Source: [Synechococcus] sp. NIES-970 | GTDB lineage: Bacteria; Cyanobacteriota; Cyanobacteriia; Cyanobacteriales; MRBY01 | Reading direction: 5' to 3' | Assembly (NCBI GenBank): GCA_002356215.1 | Contig: AP017959.1 | Span: 62,001-126,000, forward strand | Length of the DNA: 64,000 nucleotides | Shown here: in pieces, positions 1 to 8,317 of the stretch | Position numbering within the stretch: position 1 is the first letter of the stretch | Layout of the letters: every line of letters starts with the position of its first letter | Notes under the pieces: model-generated | Database searches by the model: none | The model's input: only the letters and a program-made list of their open reading frames with translations | What the model was told of the DNA's origin: nothing | Made by a program: the position numbers and the translations under genes

Positions 1-729
1 ACCTGTCAAGAAATTTTTGAACGGTTAGACAATTTCGAAATGAAATTGTCGGCGTTGCAGGGGGCGAAGCGGGGGCAACTCCGCTTGGGTGTCATTACAA
101 CGACCAAATATTTTGTGCCGCGTATCTTGGGAGAATTTTGCCAAGATTACCCAGATATTGATGTGTCATTGCAGGTGATTAACCACCAGCAACTCCATGA
201 CCGGATGGCAGACAACCAGGATGATCTGTATATCTTGAGTAATTTGCCGGACGATCTCGAAGTACACGCAGAGGCATTTTTAGATAATCCGCTGGTGGTG
301 GTGGCCCGGGCTGACCATCCCCTCGCCCAGCGCAAAAAGATTGCTCTTTCTGCTTTGCAAGGGGCAGATTTTATTACGCGGGAAGTGGGTTCTGGGACCA
401 GGCGGGCTGCAGAAAAATTACTGGCAGACCATGGGGTTTCGGTACAGGTGCGTCTAGAACTGGGCTCGAACGAGGCGATCAAACAGGCGATCGCCGGCGG
501 CCTTGGGATCTCTGTGCTATCGCGCCATACCTTAATCACAGAACCGCCCAACGGGGAACTGACAGTTTTGGATGTGGAACATTTTCCGATTCGTCGCCAT
601 TGGTATGTGGCCCACCTCGCGGGCAAACAGTTGTCGGTGATTGCCCAGGCTTTTCTGGCATTTATGCTCAAATCTAGTCAGAAAACCCTGGAAAATTCGG
701 CGCGGCGATCGCTTGCTTTACAACCCTAA
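1..729 (+). CDS. LysR-family transcriptional regulator, 5' truncated (CcmR/NdhR-like)
   Basis: The reading frame is open from the first base of the window, so the N-terminal winged-helix DNA-binding domain lies upstream and about 242 residues are visible. These form the LysR effector-binding domain (GQLRLGVITTTKYFVPRIL, later GGLGISVLSRHTL). The gene lies directly upstream of, and parallel to, ndhF3-ndhD3-cupA-cupS. In cyanobacteria that is the usual place of the CcmR/NdhR repressor, which senses carbon and photorespiratory metabolites and represses CO2-uptake genes. The family call is firm. The specific role is inferred from position, because CmpR and RbcR paralogues are very similar in this domain. 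Confidence 0.85.
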   Translation, partial: TCQEIFERLDNFEMKLSALQGAKRGQLRLGVITTTKYFVPRILGEFCQDYPDIDVSLQVINHQQLHDRMADNQDDLYILSNLPDDLEVHAEAFLDNPLVVVARADHPLAQRKKIALSALQGADFITREVGSGTRRAAEKLLADHGVSVQVRLELGSNEAIKQAIAGGLGISVLSRHTLITEPPNGELTVLDVEHFPIRRHWYVAHLAGKQLSVIAQAFLAFMLKSSQKTLENSARRSLALQP

Positions 730-790
730 AGGCGGCATCTTTCTAGCTTTTTCCTTTGCCCAAGGGCATTAATTGCGATCAACTCAAACA

Positions 791-800
791 GGTGATCACC
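791..800. promoter_or_regulatory. Perfect palindrome in the ndhF3 upstream region, candidate LysR operator
   Basis: GGTGATCACC is a perfect 10-bp palindrome 46 bp before the ndhF3 start. An ATCA...TGAT pair overlaps it just upstream. LysR proteins bind dyads of this general kind in target promoters. That the upstream LysR protein binds here is inference. Confidence 0.35.
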
Positions 801-846
801 ACTGACCTTCTTTTAACTCAGTCAATCATTTCAGCGTCATCGTCCT

Positions 847-2697
847 ATGCATACTTTTTTTAGTCAGAGTGTCTGGCTTGTTCCTTGCTATCCCCTACTG
901 GGCATGGGGTTATCGGCTCTATGGATGCCCGGTATCACCCGCAAGACTGGCCCCCGCCCCGCTGGATACGTCAATATTTTTTTAACGTTCACTGCCTTGG
1001 TGCACAGTTGTTTGGCTTTTCTTGAAACTTGGCAGCAACCGGCCCTTAAGCCTTCTTTCACTTGGCTCCAGGCGGCGGATCTTACCCTCGCCATTGACCT
1101 GGATATTTCGAGTATTACGATTGGGGCGTTGATCCTCATTGCTGGGATTAATTTTCTGTCACAAATTTATGCGATCGCCTACCTGGAGATGGATTGGGGT
1201 TGGGCGAGATTTTTCGCGACGATGAGCCTATTTGAGGCGGGGATGTGTGCCCTGGTGCTGTGCAATTCCCTATTTTTCAGCTATGTGGTGCTAGAAATTC
1301 TCACCCTGGGGACCTATCTATTGATTGGCTATTGGTTTAACCAATCCCTGGTGGTAACTGGGGCCAGGGATGCCTTTTTGACAAAACGGGTAGGGGATCT
1401 GTTCCTGCTCATGGGCGTGGTTGCGCTGTTACCCCTGGCGGGCACTTGGAATTTTGATGGTTTGGCTCAGTGGGCCGCCACGACCGATCTCGACCCTACC
1501 TGGGCTACCTTGCTTTGTTTAGGGTTAATTGCCGGGCCCCTGGGAAAATGTGCCCAGTTCCCTCTGCACCTCTGGCTCGATGAGGCGATGGAAAGTCCCG
1601 TCCCCGCAACGATTGTCCGTAATAGTTTGGTCGTTGGTACGGGGGCTTGGGTGTTGATTAAATTGCAGCCGATTTTTGCCCTCTCGGATTTTGCGTCCCT
1701 GTTTATGGTTGCCATCGGAGCCACGACGGCCTTGGGGGCGGCAATGGTGGCGATCGCCCAGATTGATATCAAGCGCTCCCTGTCCTATTCCGTCAGTGCT
1801 TACATGGGCATGGTGTTTATGGCAGTGGGTTCCCAGCAAGATCAGACGACCCTGATTTTGTTGCTCACCTATGGGGTGGCGATGGCGATTTTGGTGATGG
1901 CGATCGGCGGTGTTGTGCTGACAAATATCACCCAAGATTTAACGAAATATGGCGGTCTTTGGTCCCGGCGGCCCGTTACGGGGATTTGTTATCTGGTGGG
2001 CGCTGCTTCCCTCGTTGCCCTGCCTCCCTTCGGTGGTTTCTGGAGTTTGGCCCAGCTCACCAGCAATTTTTGGAAGACCAGCCCGCTGCTCGCCGTGGTT
2101 TTGATTGTGGTCAATGCTCTTACTTCCTTCAGTATCATGCGGGAGTTTAGCTTGATCTTTGGCGGCAAACCCAAGCAAATGATGGTGCGATCGCCCGAAG
2201 GATTATGGGCCTTGGTCTTACCGATGGTAATTCTCACGGGGTTTGCCCTCCATAGCCCCTTTATCCTCGCAGAACTAGACTTTTTACCCGATTGGCACCA
2301 ACTCAATTTAGCCGTGGCAGCGGTATTGATCAGCTCAACGATTCTTGGCGGCGGGTCAGCGATGTATCTCTACCTCAATGACAAGATTAACAAGCCGATC
2401 CACGTATTACCGAGCCCGATTCGTGACTTTTTTGCCAAGGATTTGTATACCGCAGAACTCTACAAGAATACGGTTATTTTTGCTGTTGCTTTAGTGGCGA
2501 AAGTCATCGATTGGCTCGATCGTTTCTTTGTCGATGGGGTCATCAACTTTTTAGGTTTAGCAACCCTATTTGGGGGGCAAAGCTTGAAATATAACAACTC
2601 CGGCCAAAGTCAGTCCTATGCCCTTTCGATTATGGCGGGGATTCTGTTGCTCATTGCCGCTCTGTCCTATCCGATCCTGCAACATTGGCAATTCTAA
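847..2697 (+). CDS. ndhF3: NDH-1 subunit NdhF3 (inducible CO2-uptake complex)
   Basis: A 616-residue polytopic membrane protein of the proton-pumping antiporter-like (Nqo12/NuoL) family. The core stretch with GKCAQFPLHLWLDEAMESP at about residues 233-251 contains the lysine and acidic positions typical of this family. It is the distal membrane subunit of NDH-1MS, the thylakoid complex that couples cyclic electron flow to hydration of CO2 to bicarbonate. The F3 type is assigned by the operon: ndhD3, cupA and cupS follow in order, 49, 60 and 108 bp apart. Start is ATG at 847. Expression is expected to be induced by low carbon. Confidence 0.95.
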   Translation: MHTFFSQSVWLVPCYPLLGMGLSALWMPGITRKTGPRPAGYVNIFLTFTALVHSCLAFLETWQQPALKPSFTWLQAADLTLAIDLDISSITIGALILIAGINFLSQIYAIAYLEMDWGWARFFATMSLFEAGMCALVLCNSLFFSYVVLEILTLGTYLLIGYWFNQSLVVTGARDAFLTKRVGDLFLLMGVVALLPLAGTWNFDGLAQWAATTDLDPTWATLLCLGLIAGPLGKCAQFPLHLWLDEAMESPVPATIVRNSLVVGTGAWVLIKLQPIFALSDFASLFMVAIGATTALGAAMVAIAQIDIKRSLSYSVSAYMGMVFMAVGSQQDQTTLILLLTYGVAMAILVMAIGGVVLTNITQDLTKYGGLWSRRPVTGICYLVGAASLVALPPFGGFWSLAQLTSNFWKTSPLLAVVLIVVNALTSFSIMREFSLIFGGKPKQMMVRSPEGLWALVLPMVILTGFALHSPFILAELDFLPDWHQLNLAVAAVLISSTILGGGSAMYLYLNDKINKPIHVLPSPIRDFFAKDLYTAELYKNTVIFAVALVAKVIDWLDRFFVDGVINFLGLATLFGGQSLKYNNSGQSQSYALSIMAGILLLIAALSYPILQHWQF

Positions 2698-2746
2698 GCG
2701 GTGATTCGATTACCGACTTGCTCGCAAATCCCAAGACTTTTCTGAA

Positions 2747-4243
2747 ATGATTATGTTGACTCTTCTTTTGTTTTTACCGCTAGTCGGGATTGGGGCGATC
2801 GCCCTGCTGCCGAGACCTATCACCCGCATTGTCGCGACGGTTTTTACGATTATCACCCTGGGCATCAGTAGTGGGTTATTGCTTAACCTCAACCTGCAAG
2901 ATGCCCAGATGCAATATGTCGAATTTCACAATTGGCTCAGTATTCTGGGGTTAAACTATAACCTTGGTGTTGACGGCCTTTCTTTGCCCTTGATTGTCCT
3001 AAACAGCTTGCTGACTTTAGTGGCAATCTACAGCATTGGCGAAAGTAACCACCGACCAAAGCTCTATTATTCGTTGATTTTGTTAATCAATAGCGGCATC
3101 ACTGGGGCGTTGGTGGCGAATAATCTCCTTTTATTCTTCCTGTTTTATGAAATCGAGTTGATTCCCTTTTATCTGATGATCGCCATTTGGGGCGGCGAGA
3201 AAAAAGGCTATGCTTCCACAAAATTTTTGATTTATACGGCCATTTCTGGCTTGTTTGTGTTGGCGGCTTTCCTGGGCATCGTCTGGCTGAGTCAATCTCC
3301 GACCTTTGACTTTGAAAAATTAACCCTCGAAAATCTTTCGTTCAACGCCAAAATTGTTCTCCTCACGATTCTGCTCATTGGCTTTGGGATCAAAATTCCT
3401 TTAGTGCCCCTCCATACCTGGTTACCCGATGCCTATGTGGAAGCAAACCCGGCAGTGACGGTCCTCCTCGGCGGTGTTTTTGCAAAATTGGGTACCTACG
3501 GTTTGGTGCGCTTCGGTTTACAACTGTTCCCTGAGGTGTGGTCTACCGTTGCTCCAGCTCTGGCGATTATTGGAACGGTCAGTGTGATGTATGGTTCCTT
3601 GGCGGCGATCGCCCAACGGGATCTCAAGCGAATGGTGGCCTATAGCTCCATCGGTCACATGGGCTATATCCTCGTCGCCACCGCCGCCGGCACGGAGTTG
3701 AGCATCCTCGGGGCTGTGGCCCAGATGATTAGCCATAGTCTAATTCTGGCGCTACTGTTCCATCTGGTGGGAATTATCGAGCGCAAAGTGGGTACTCGGG
3801 ATCTCGATGTTCTCAATGGGTTAATGAATCCGGTGCGGGGTTTACCCCTCACCAGTAGTCTGCTGATTTTGGCAGGGATGGCCAGTGCCGGAATTCCCGG
3901 TCTGGTGGGCTTTGTCGCAGAATTTCTCGTATTCCAAGGGAGCTTTAGCCGTTTCCCAATCCCGACTCTGTTTTGCATTATTGCCTCCGGGTTAACGGCT
4001 GTTTACTTCGTGATTTTGCTTAATCGCACCTGTTTTGGGCGCCTCGATAGCCATAGCGCCTATTACCCAAAAGTCTTTGCCAGTGAAAAAATTCCGGCGA
4101 TCGCCCTCACCGTGCTCATTCTCTTTTTAGGGTTACAACCAGCTTGGCTTACCCGTTGGATCGAACCGACTACCAGTCAATTGAGCACAACGCTCCCCTC
4201 CCCGGCGATCGCCCTCAATGCCCCCGTCTTTCCTGACCACTAA
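2747..4243 (+). CDS. ndhD3: NDH-1 subunit NdhD3
   Basis: A 498-residue polytopic protein of the NuoM/NdhD antiporter-like family. The conserved core KIPLVPLHTWLPDAYVEA lies at about residues 215-232 and a second conserved segment around DLKRMVAYSSIGHMGYI. It partners NdhF3 in the distal arm of the low-CO2-inducible NDH-1MS complex in the thylakoid membrane. Start is ATG at 2747, 49 bp after ndhF3. The D3 type follows from the operon partners. The protein is full length for the family. Confidence 0.95.
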   Translation: MIMLTLLLFLPLVGIGAIALLPRPITRIVATVFTIITLGISSGLLLNLNLQDAQMQYVEFHNWLSILGLNYNLGVDGLSLPLIVLNSLLTLVAIYSIGESNHRPKLYYSLILLINSGITGALVANNLLLFFLFYEIELIPFYLMIAIWGGEKKGYASTKFLIYTAISGLFVLAAFLGIVWLSQSPTFDFEKLTLENLSFNAKIVLLTILLIGFGIKIPLVPLHTWLPDAYVEANPAVTVLLGGVFAKLGTYGLVRFGLQLFPEVWSTVAPALAIIGTVSVMYGSLAAIAQRDLKRMVAYSSIGHMGYILVATAAGTELSILGAVAQMISHSLILALLFHLVGIIERKVGTRDLDVLNGLMNPVRGLPLTSSLLILAGMASAGIPGLVGFVAEFLVFQGSFSRFPIPTLFCIIASGLTAVYFVILLNRTCFGRLDSHSAYYPKVFASEKIPAIALTVLILFLGLQPAWLTRWIEPTTSQLSTTLPSPAIALNAPVFPDH

Positions 4244-4248
4244 CCCCC

Positions 4249-4271
4249 AAAAAGTCTCCCCAAAGGAGGAC
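4249..4271 (+). other. Hairpin between ndhD3 and cupA
   Basis: AAGTCTCC and GGAGGACTT can pair across CCAAA with one bulged base. No T-run follows, so it is not an intrinsic terminator. A role in mRNA processing or segment stability is inference only. Confidence 0.35.
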
Positions 4272-4303
4272 TTCTCTACCCTACTCAACTGACCAAAAGC
4301 TCT

Positions 4304-5587
4304 ATGATCACCACGAAACTTCCCCCATCAACCCACCCCTATGCCGATGTCATTCATCGCCTCGAATCGGGGGGCTCCATGCTACCCGACACCCCCGAAA
4401 ACCTGATGCAAATCATCGGCATTTATAAAGCCTATGCCGTCCCGATGGACTTCTACTGGCGGGATTTACTCTATATTGCCGAGCAGGTTTTTCTTGAACC
4501 ACTGCCCTTCTTCAAATACTTTATTTCCCCAGAATATTTAGATCGCCAAAACCATTACGCCGGTGATAGAGCCGATCTCAGAATTTGGCGCGGTACGGGT
4601 TCGGCTCACCCAGAACTCCTGGAGTTTATGAAAAAGGGAGAAACATTTAAAGCATCTAAACTTTTTCATCACCTTTTCCATGACCGCATTAACATGGAAT
4701 TTGCCGAAGCTTGTATGCGTGCAATGTTTTGGCATGGGCGCGATATGGGCATGGGGCAATTTGATGCCTACCTCGATTCAGATGAATACAGAGCCAACGC
4801 AGATCGAGCAATCAAGGCCTATTTCAAAAAGAACCCGGTCATGTTGGGGCTTTATAAATTATTCCCCGAAATGTTCCTCGAAAAAGTACGCGAACTGTCC
4901 TACTACGCCAACCTTGGCTTGTTTTGGGAAGTGATGGCGCCTGTTTTCTTTGAAATGTCTGATATCTACGATGAAGGTGGTTTTAAAGGGGTCCCCGATG
5001 CGATGAATTTTTTGGTGAATGGGATTTTTGCGATCGCCGGCCGTCCTATTTATCATCACGTCTACATCGATGGAGAATGCTTTGAGATTATCCCCAAATC
5101 CAAGGGATTCACTTGGCTCTATGAAGCTGCCTTACCCTATGTAGAAGCAGTGTTCTACCGCACTTCACCATTCCGGGGCACAAAATCCTACAATGCCCAA
5201 GCCCATGAAGTGCCCGATGAACAAAAAGATTTTCACTACGGCATTTTGTACGCGGATGTATTTCCCGTGGGTACAGCTGGCATTCCCCCCACATTGCTGA
5301 TGGATGACATGTATCATTTCTTGCCCCAATACCTAAAGGACTATTACAAAGCCCATTGCCGGGGCGAGGATGATGAACTGATCCAATTAGGAATCACTTT
5401 CCAGCGTTCTATGTACAACGTGACTTCTGCGGTGATCCAAGCCCTACGGACAGCCTTACTCTATCCTCTCGATGATCCGAATCCAAGGCATTTACAAAAA
5501 AACCGCGAATTTTTTGAAGCGCAAATGGATCGATTTCTTCGTCCAGAAGCTCGTCTCAATGATATTCAAAATCAAGAATATCGTTAA
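4304..5587 (+). CDS. cupA: CO2 hydration protein CupA (ChpY)
   Basis: A 427-residue cyanobacterial CO2 hydration protein. The CupA/ChpX family attaches to the NdhF3/NdhD3 end of NDH-1 and acts as a carbonic-anhydrase-like module converting CO2 to bicarbonate on the cytoplasmic side. It is rich in His, Tyr, Asp and Glu and has no obvious signal peptide or long hydrophobic run. Assignment as the high-affinity CupA rather than constitutive CupB rests on its place after ndhF3-ndhD3 and before cupS. Start is ATG at 4304. The nearest AGGAGG is about 35 bases upstream inside a hairpin, so the ribosome-binding site is not obvious. Confidence 0.93.
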   Translation: MITTKLPPSTHPYADVIHRLESGGSMLPDTPENLMQIIGIYKAYAVPMDFYWRDLLYIAEQVFLEPLPFFKYFISPEYLDRQNHYAGDRADLRIWRGTGSAHPELLEFMKKGETFKASKLFHHLFHDRINMEFAEACMRAMFWHGRDMGMGQFDAYLDSDEYRANADRAIKAYFKKNPVMLGLYKLFPEMFLEKVRELSYYANLGLFWEVMAPVFFEMSDIYDEGGFKGVPDAMNFLVNGIFAIAGRPIYHHVYIDGECFEIIPKSKGFTWLYEAALPYVEAVFYRTSPFRGTKSYNAQAHEVPDEQKDFHYGILYADVFPVGTAGIPPTLLMDDMYHFLPQYLKDYYKAHCRGEDDELIQLGITFQRSMYNVTSAVIQALRTALLYPLDDPNPRHLQKNREFFEAQMDRFLRPEARLNDIQNQEYR

Positions 5588-5695
5588 CCTACGACAGCCA
5601 AAGATGAGTCTGTAATTTATAGATTTTTCTTGTGATTACAAAATCACCTAGATTGTCTCGATTTATATCAATTATTTCATCACCAAACAATTACC

Positions 5696-6097
5696 ATGCC
5701 AGACATTGTTGATATTGCTGTGGGAAATGAAGATTTTTCGACCCTTGTTGCTGCCGTCCAAGCCGCAGGATTAGTCGAAACCCTCAAAAGTCCAGGGCCA
5801 TTTACTGTCTTTGCTCCCAATAATGCGGCCTTCGCAAAATTACCCCCAGGAACCATCACTACCCTATTGCAAAATATTCCTCAGCTGACCCGAATACTCT
5901 GCTATCACGTTGTTCCTGGTAAGCTAACGCAAAGTGATTTGGCAAAACTAGAGATTGTTAATTCTGTTGAAGGTTCGCCAATTCGGATTGATTGTAGTGA
6001 AAGTTTTGAAGTGAAAAACGCCACTGTTCTTGCTGCTGATATCGAAGCAGACAATGGTATTATTCATGTTCTTGATACAGTGATTTTAATGGGATAA
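5696..6097 (+). CDS. cupS: Fasciclin-domain protein CupS
   Basis: A 133-residue single fasciclin (FAS1) domain. The motif [17 protein letters not shown] is at about residues 32-48, and YHVVPGKL and the [13 protein letters not shown] end motif follow. CupS is the small fourth subunit of the NDH-1MS CO2-uptake complex in cyanobacteria. There is no signal peptide, so it is predicted to be cytoplasmic, consistent with binding the hydrophilic CupA module. It is the last gene of the operon and is followed by a strong terminator. Confidence 0.92.
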   Translation: MPDIVDIAVGNEDFSTLVAAVQAAGLVETLKSPGPFTVFAPNNAAFAKLPPGTITTLLQNIPQLTRILCYHVVPGKLTQSDLAKLEIVNSVEGSPIRIDCSESFEVKNATVLAADIEADNGIIHVLDTVILMG

Positions 6098-6166
6098 ATT
6101 GATTGTAAATTGTGCGGCTTGATCGCCCTATTTTATAATCCTAATTTCATGTTCAATTTGCCTAAT

Positions 6167-6203
6167 AAAAAAACAACTTTTCCCAGAGAAAAGTTGTTTT
6201 TTT
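6167..6203. terminator. Bidirectional intrinsic terminator between cupS and the DsbA-like gene
   Basis: Perfect 15-bp stem at 6167-6181 and 6189-6203 with a 7-base loop. The arms end in A-runs and T-runs on both strands, so it can serve cupS on the plus strand and the convergent DsbA-like gene on the minus strand. Confidence 0.93.
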
Positions 6204-6222
6204 ATTGAATGAAGTCGAAAAA

Positions 6223-7026
6223 TTAAGGTGTGATCACCGCGGCTAATTTTGCTTCATATTCTTGTAAGTCTAAGGCTCCAGAAAAGGTTTCGACGTTTCC
6301 TGTTTCCGTAGAGGCCAAAATGAAGAAAGGTGTGCCGTTGAGTCCAAGGCTTTGGGCTAAGGTTAGATCTTCATCGATCGCTGGTCTTGCCCGTTGGCGA
6401 TCTGCTTCAAATTGCTCTAGATCTAAGCCCAGATCTTGGGCAATGCGTTGGTAAAGTTCCTCGTTAAATTGGCCCTGATTTTCAAAAAGTTGATCATGGT
6501 ACTCCCAAAATTTTCCCTGCTGCTGGGCGGCCCAAGACGCTTCAGCGGCGGCGATCGCCTGGGGGTGAATCTGCACGAGTGGTAGGTGTTTATAGGCAAG
6601 CGTTACCGTGTCAGCATTTTGTTCGATAAAGGTTTTCAGGGTTTCGCTGGCCCGGGCACAGAAAGGACATTCAAAGTCTGAGAACTCGATCAATACTACG
6701 TTGAATTCCTCAGAACCCAAGGTGGGCGAGTCCCCGATTACCGCTTCGGGATTGCTGGTAAGCTGCGCTTGAAAATCCGTTGCTGTCTGTTGTTGAGCTT
6801 GTTGCTGAGACAGTTGATAAGCCTGCACCGAATCAATGAGCACCTGGGGATTATCGCGAATCACCTGGAGAATTTGGGCTTCTAATTCCGCATCAACACT
6901 GACATCCGCCTGGGCTTGTTCTTGGTCACCACTACAACTCCAGAGGCTGAAGCTCAACATGAGGACAGAAAAAAAGGCAAGCGTTCTTTTGGGGAGACGT
7001 TGCCGAGTCAAGGAAAAAAATGTCAT
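6223..7026 (-). CDS. DsbA-like thiol oxidoreductase, predicted lipoprotein
   Basis: A 267-residue exported protein. The N-terminus has basic residues, a hydrophobic segment and a lipobox ending in Cys31 (SLWSC), so it is probably anchored as a lipoprotein. The C-terminal half is a DsbA/thioredoxin-fold domain with the CPFC active site at about residue 120 in EFSDFECPFCARA. It should act on periplasmic or lumenal disulfides. Such DsbA-like domains can be oxidases or isomerases, and the sequence does not decide which. It lies 36 bp after the aminotransferase gene on the same strand and may be co-transcribed with it. Confidence 0.85.
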   Translation of the reverse strand: MTFFSLTRQRLPKRTLAFFSVLMLSFSLWSCSGDQEQAQADVSVDAELEAQILQVIRDNPQVLIDSVQAYQLSQQQAQQQTATDFQAQLTSNPEAVIGDSPTLGSEEFNVVLIEFSDFECPFCARASETLKTFIEQNADTVTLAYKHLPLVQIHPQAIAAAEASWAAQQQGKFWEYHDQLFENQGQFNEELYQRIAQDLGLDLEQFEADRQRARPAIDEDLTLAQSLGLNGTPFFILASTETGNVETFSGALDLQEYEAKLAAVITP

Positions 7027-7062
7027 CGGGTTCGAGATAAAAAGAATTTGTTTCTAGTCTAA

Positions 7063-8211
7063 CTAAAAGAGCACTTTTTTCAGGGCAGCCAACAGTAAGG
7101 TGACGTTTTCGGTGCGGGCGTTATACCCCATCAGACCAATTCGCCATACTTTTCCGGCGAGATCTCCTAGACCCCCGGCGATTTCGATGTTGTACTCTTT
7201 CATCAACTGAGCGGCGATCGCCCCGCCATCGACCCCATCGGGAATGCAAACCGTAGTGAGGGTCGGTAGGCGGATTTCACGGTCCACATGGCACTGGAGA
7301 CCCAGATCTTCGAGACCGGCCCAAAGGAGATCTGCTGCTTCTTGGTGGCGCTGCCAACGGGCTTCTAAGCCTTCTTCGGCTACGAGCATCAAGGCTTCCC
7401 GGAGGGCATAGTTCATATTAATCGGCGCGGTGTGGTGATAAACCCGCTTCCCAGTCCCCCAATATTTACTGACCATGGACATGTCCAAATACCAGTTTTT
7501 CACCGGTGTTTTGCGATTATTCAGGACATCCAGAGCACGGGGACTGAGGGTCAGGGGGCCAAGGCCAGGGGGACAGGCGAGGGCTTTTTGGGTGCCGCTA
7601 TAGGCCAGATCCACGCCCCATTCATCGAGAAATAAGGGCACACCACTCAAGCTGGTGACGGTATCGATTAAGAGCATTGTGCCATGCTTTTCACAGATTT
7701 CTTTGACACCTTCGAGGGGCTGTCTAGCCCCTGTGGAAGTTTCAGCATGAACCAGGGCGAGAATTTTCGGCTCATGTTGGGCAATGGCGGTGGTAATTTC
7801 TTCGAGGGTAAAGGCTTTTCCCCAAGCGGTCGAGAAGGTATGGACCTCGGCATCATAGCGGTTGGCCATATCCACCAGGCGGTGGCCGAAGTAACCATTG
7901 ATGCCGATCAGCACTTTATCGCCGGGTTCGACCATATTTGCCAGGGTTGCTTCCATGGCGGCGCTGCCAGTGCCACTGACAGAAATGGTAAAGGGATTTG
8001 CGGTCTGCCAGGTGTAGCGGAGGAGGTCTTTCACTTCCTCCATGATTTCAAGATATTTGGGGTCGAGGTGACCGATAGGGGGCATCGCTAGGGCGCCAAG
8101 GACCCTGGGGTGGGCATTAGAAGGGCCAGGGCCAAGGAGCAGTCTGGGGGGAAGATCAAGTTGTTTGACGGCTTTGCGGTAGGCGTTTTGGACAGTGGGG
8201 CGATCGCTCAT
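7063..8211 (-). CDS. Class V aminotransferase (serine/alanine-glyoxylate aminotransferase family)
   Basis: A 382-residue PLP enzyme of the class V aminotransferase family. The PLP lysine is in SGTQKALACPPGLG at about residue 205. The N-terminal LLLGPGPSNAHPRVL motif is typical of serine/alanine-glyoxylate aminotransferases. In cyanobacteria the likely role is glyoxylate-to-glycine conversion in photorespiration. Homologues are sometimes labelled soluble hydrogenase 42-kDa subunit, but there is no hydrogenase motif here. It sits between mutS (106 bp upstream) and the DsbA-like gene on the minus strand. The amino donor cannot be fixed from sequence. Confidence 0.88.
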   Translation of the reverse strand: MSDRPTVQNAYRKAVKQLDLPPRLLLGPGPSNAHPRVLGALAMPPIGHLDPKYLEIMEEVKDLLRYTWQTANPFTISVSGTGSAAMEATLANMVEPGDKVLIGINGYFGHRLVDMANRYDAEVHTFSTAWGKAFTLEEITTAIAQHEPKILALVHAETSTGARQPLEGVKEICEKHGTMLLIDTVTSLSGVPLFLDEWGVDLAYSGTQKALACPPGLGPLTLSPRALDVLNNRKTPVKNWYLDMSMVSKYWGTGKRVYHHTAPINMNYALREALMLVAEEGLEARWQRHQEAADLLWAGLEDLGLQCHVDREIRLPTLTTVCIPDGVDGGAIAAQLMKEYNIEIAGGLGDLAGKVWRIGLMGYNARTENVTLLLAALKKVLF

Positions 8212-8317
8212 GGAAAATAAAACCTTGGGGGGTGTTCTGGGAAAATTTTTTTATCGCGTTTAATTTTCCCACATTGCCGGAGGGGGCAAACGCGATGGGG
8301 GAATTTGTTAAAGGAAT

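Noticed and set aside
7063-8211. Soluble hydrogenase subunit
   Set aside because: This label is attached to homologues in some databases, but the sequence is a class V PLP aminotransferase with no metal-binding hydrogenase motifs.
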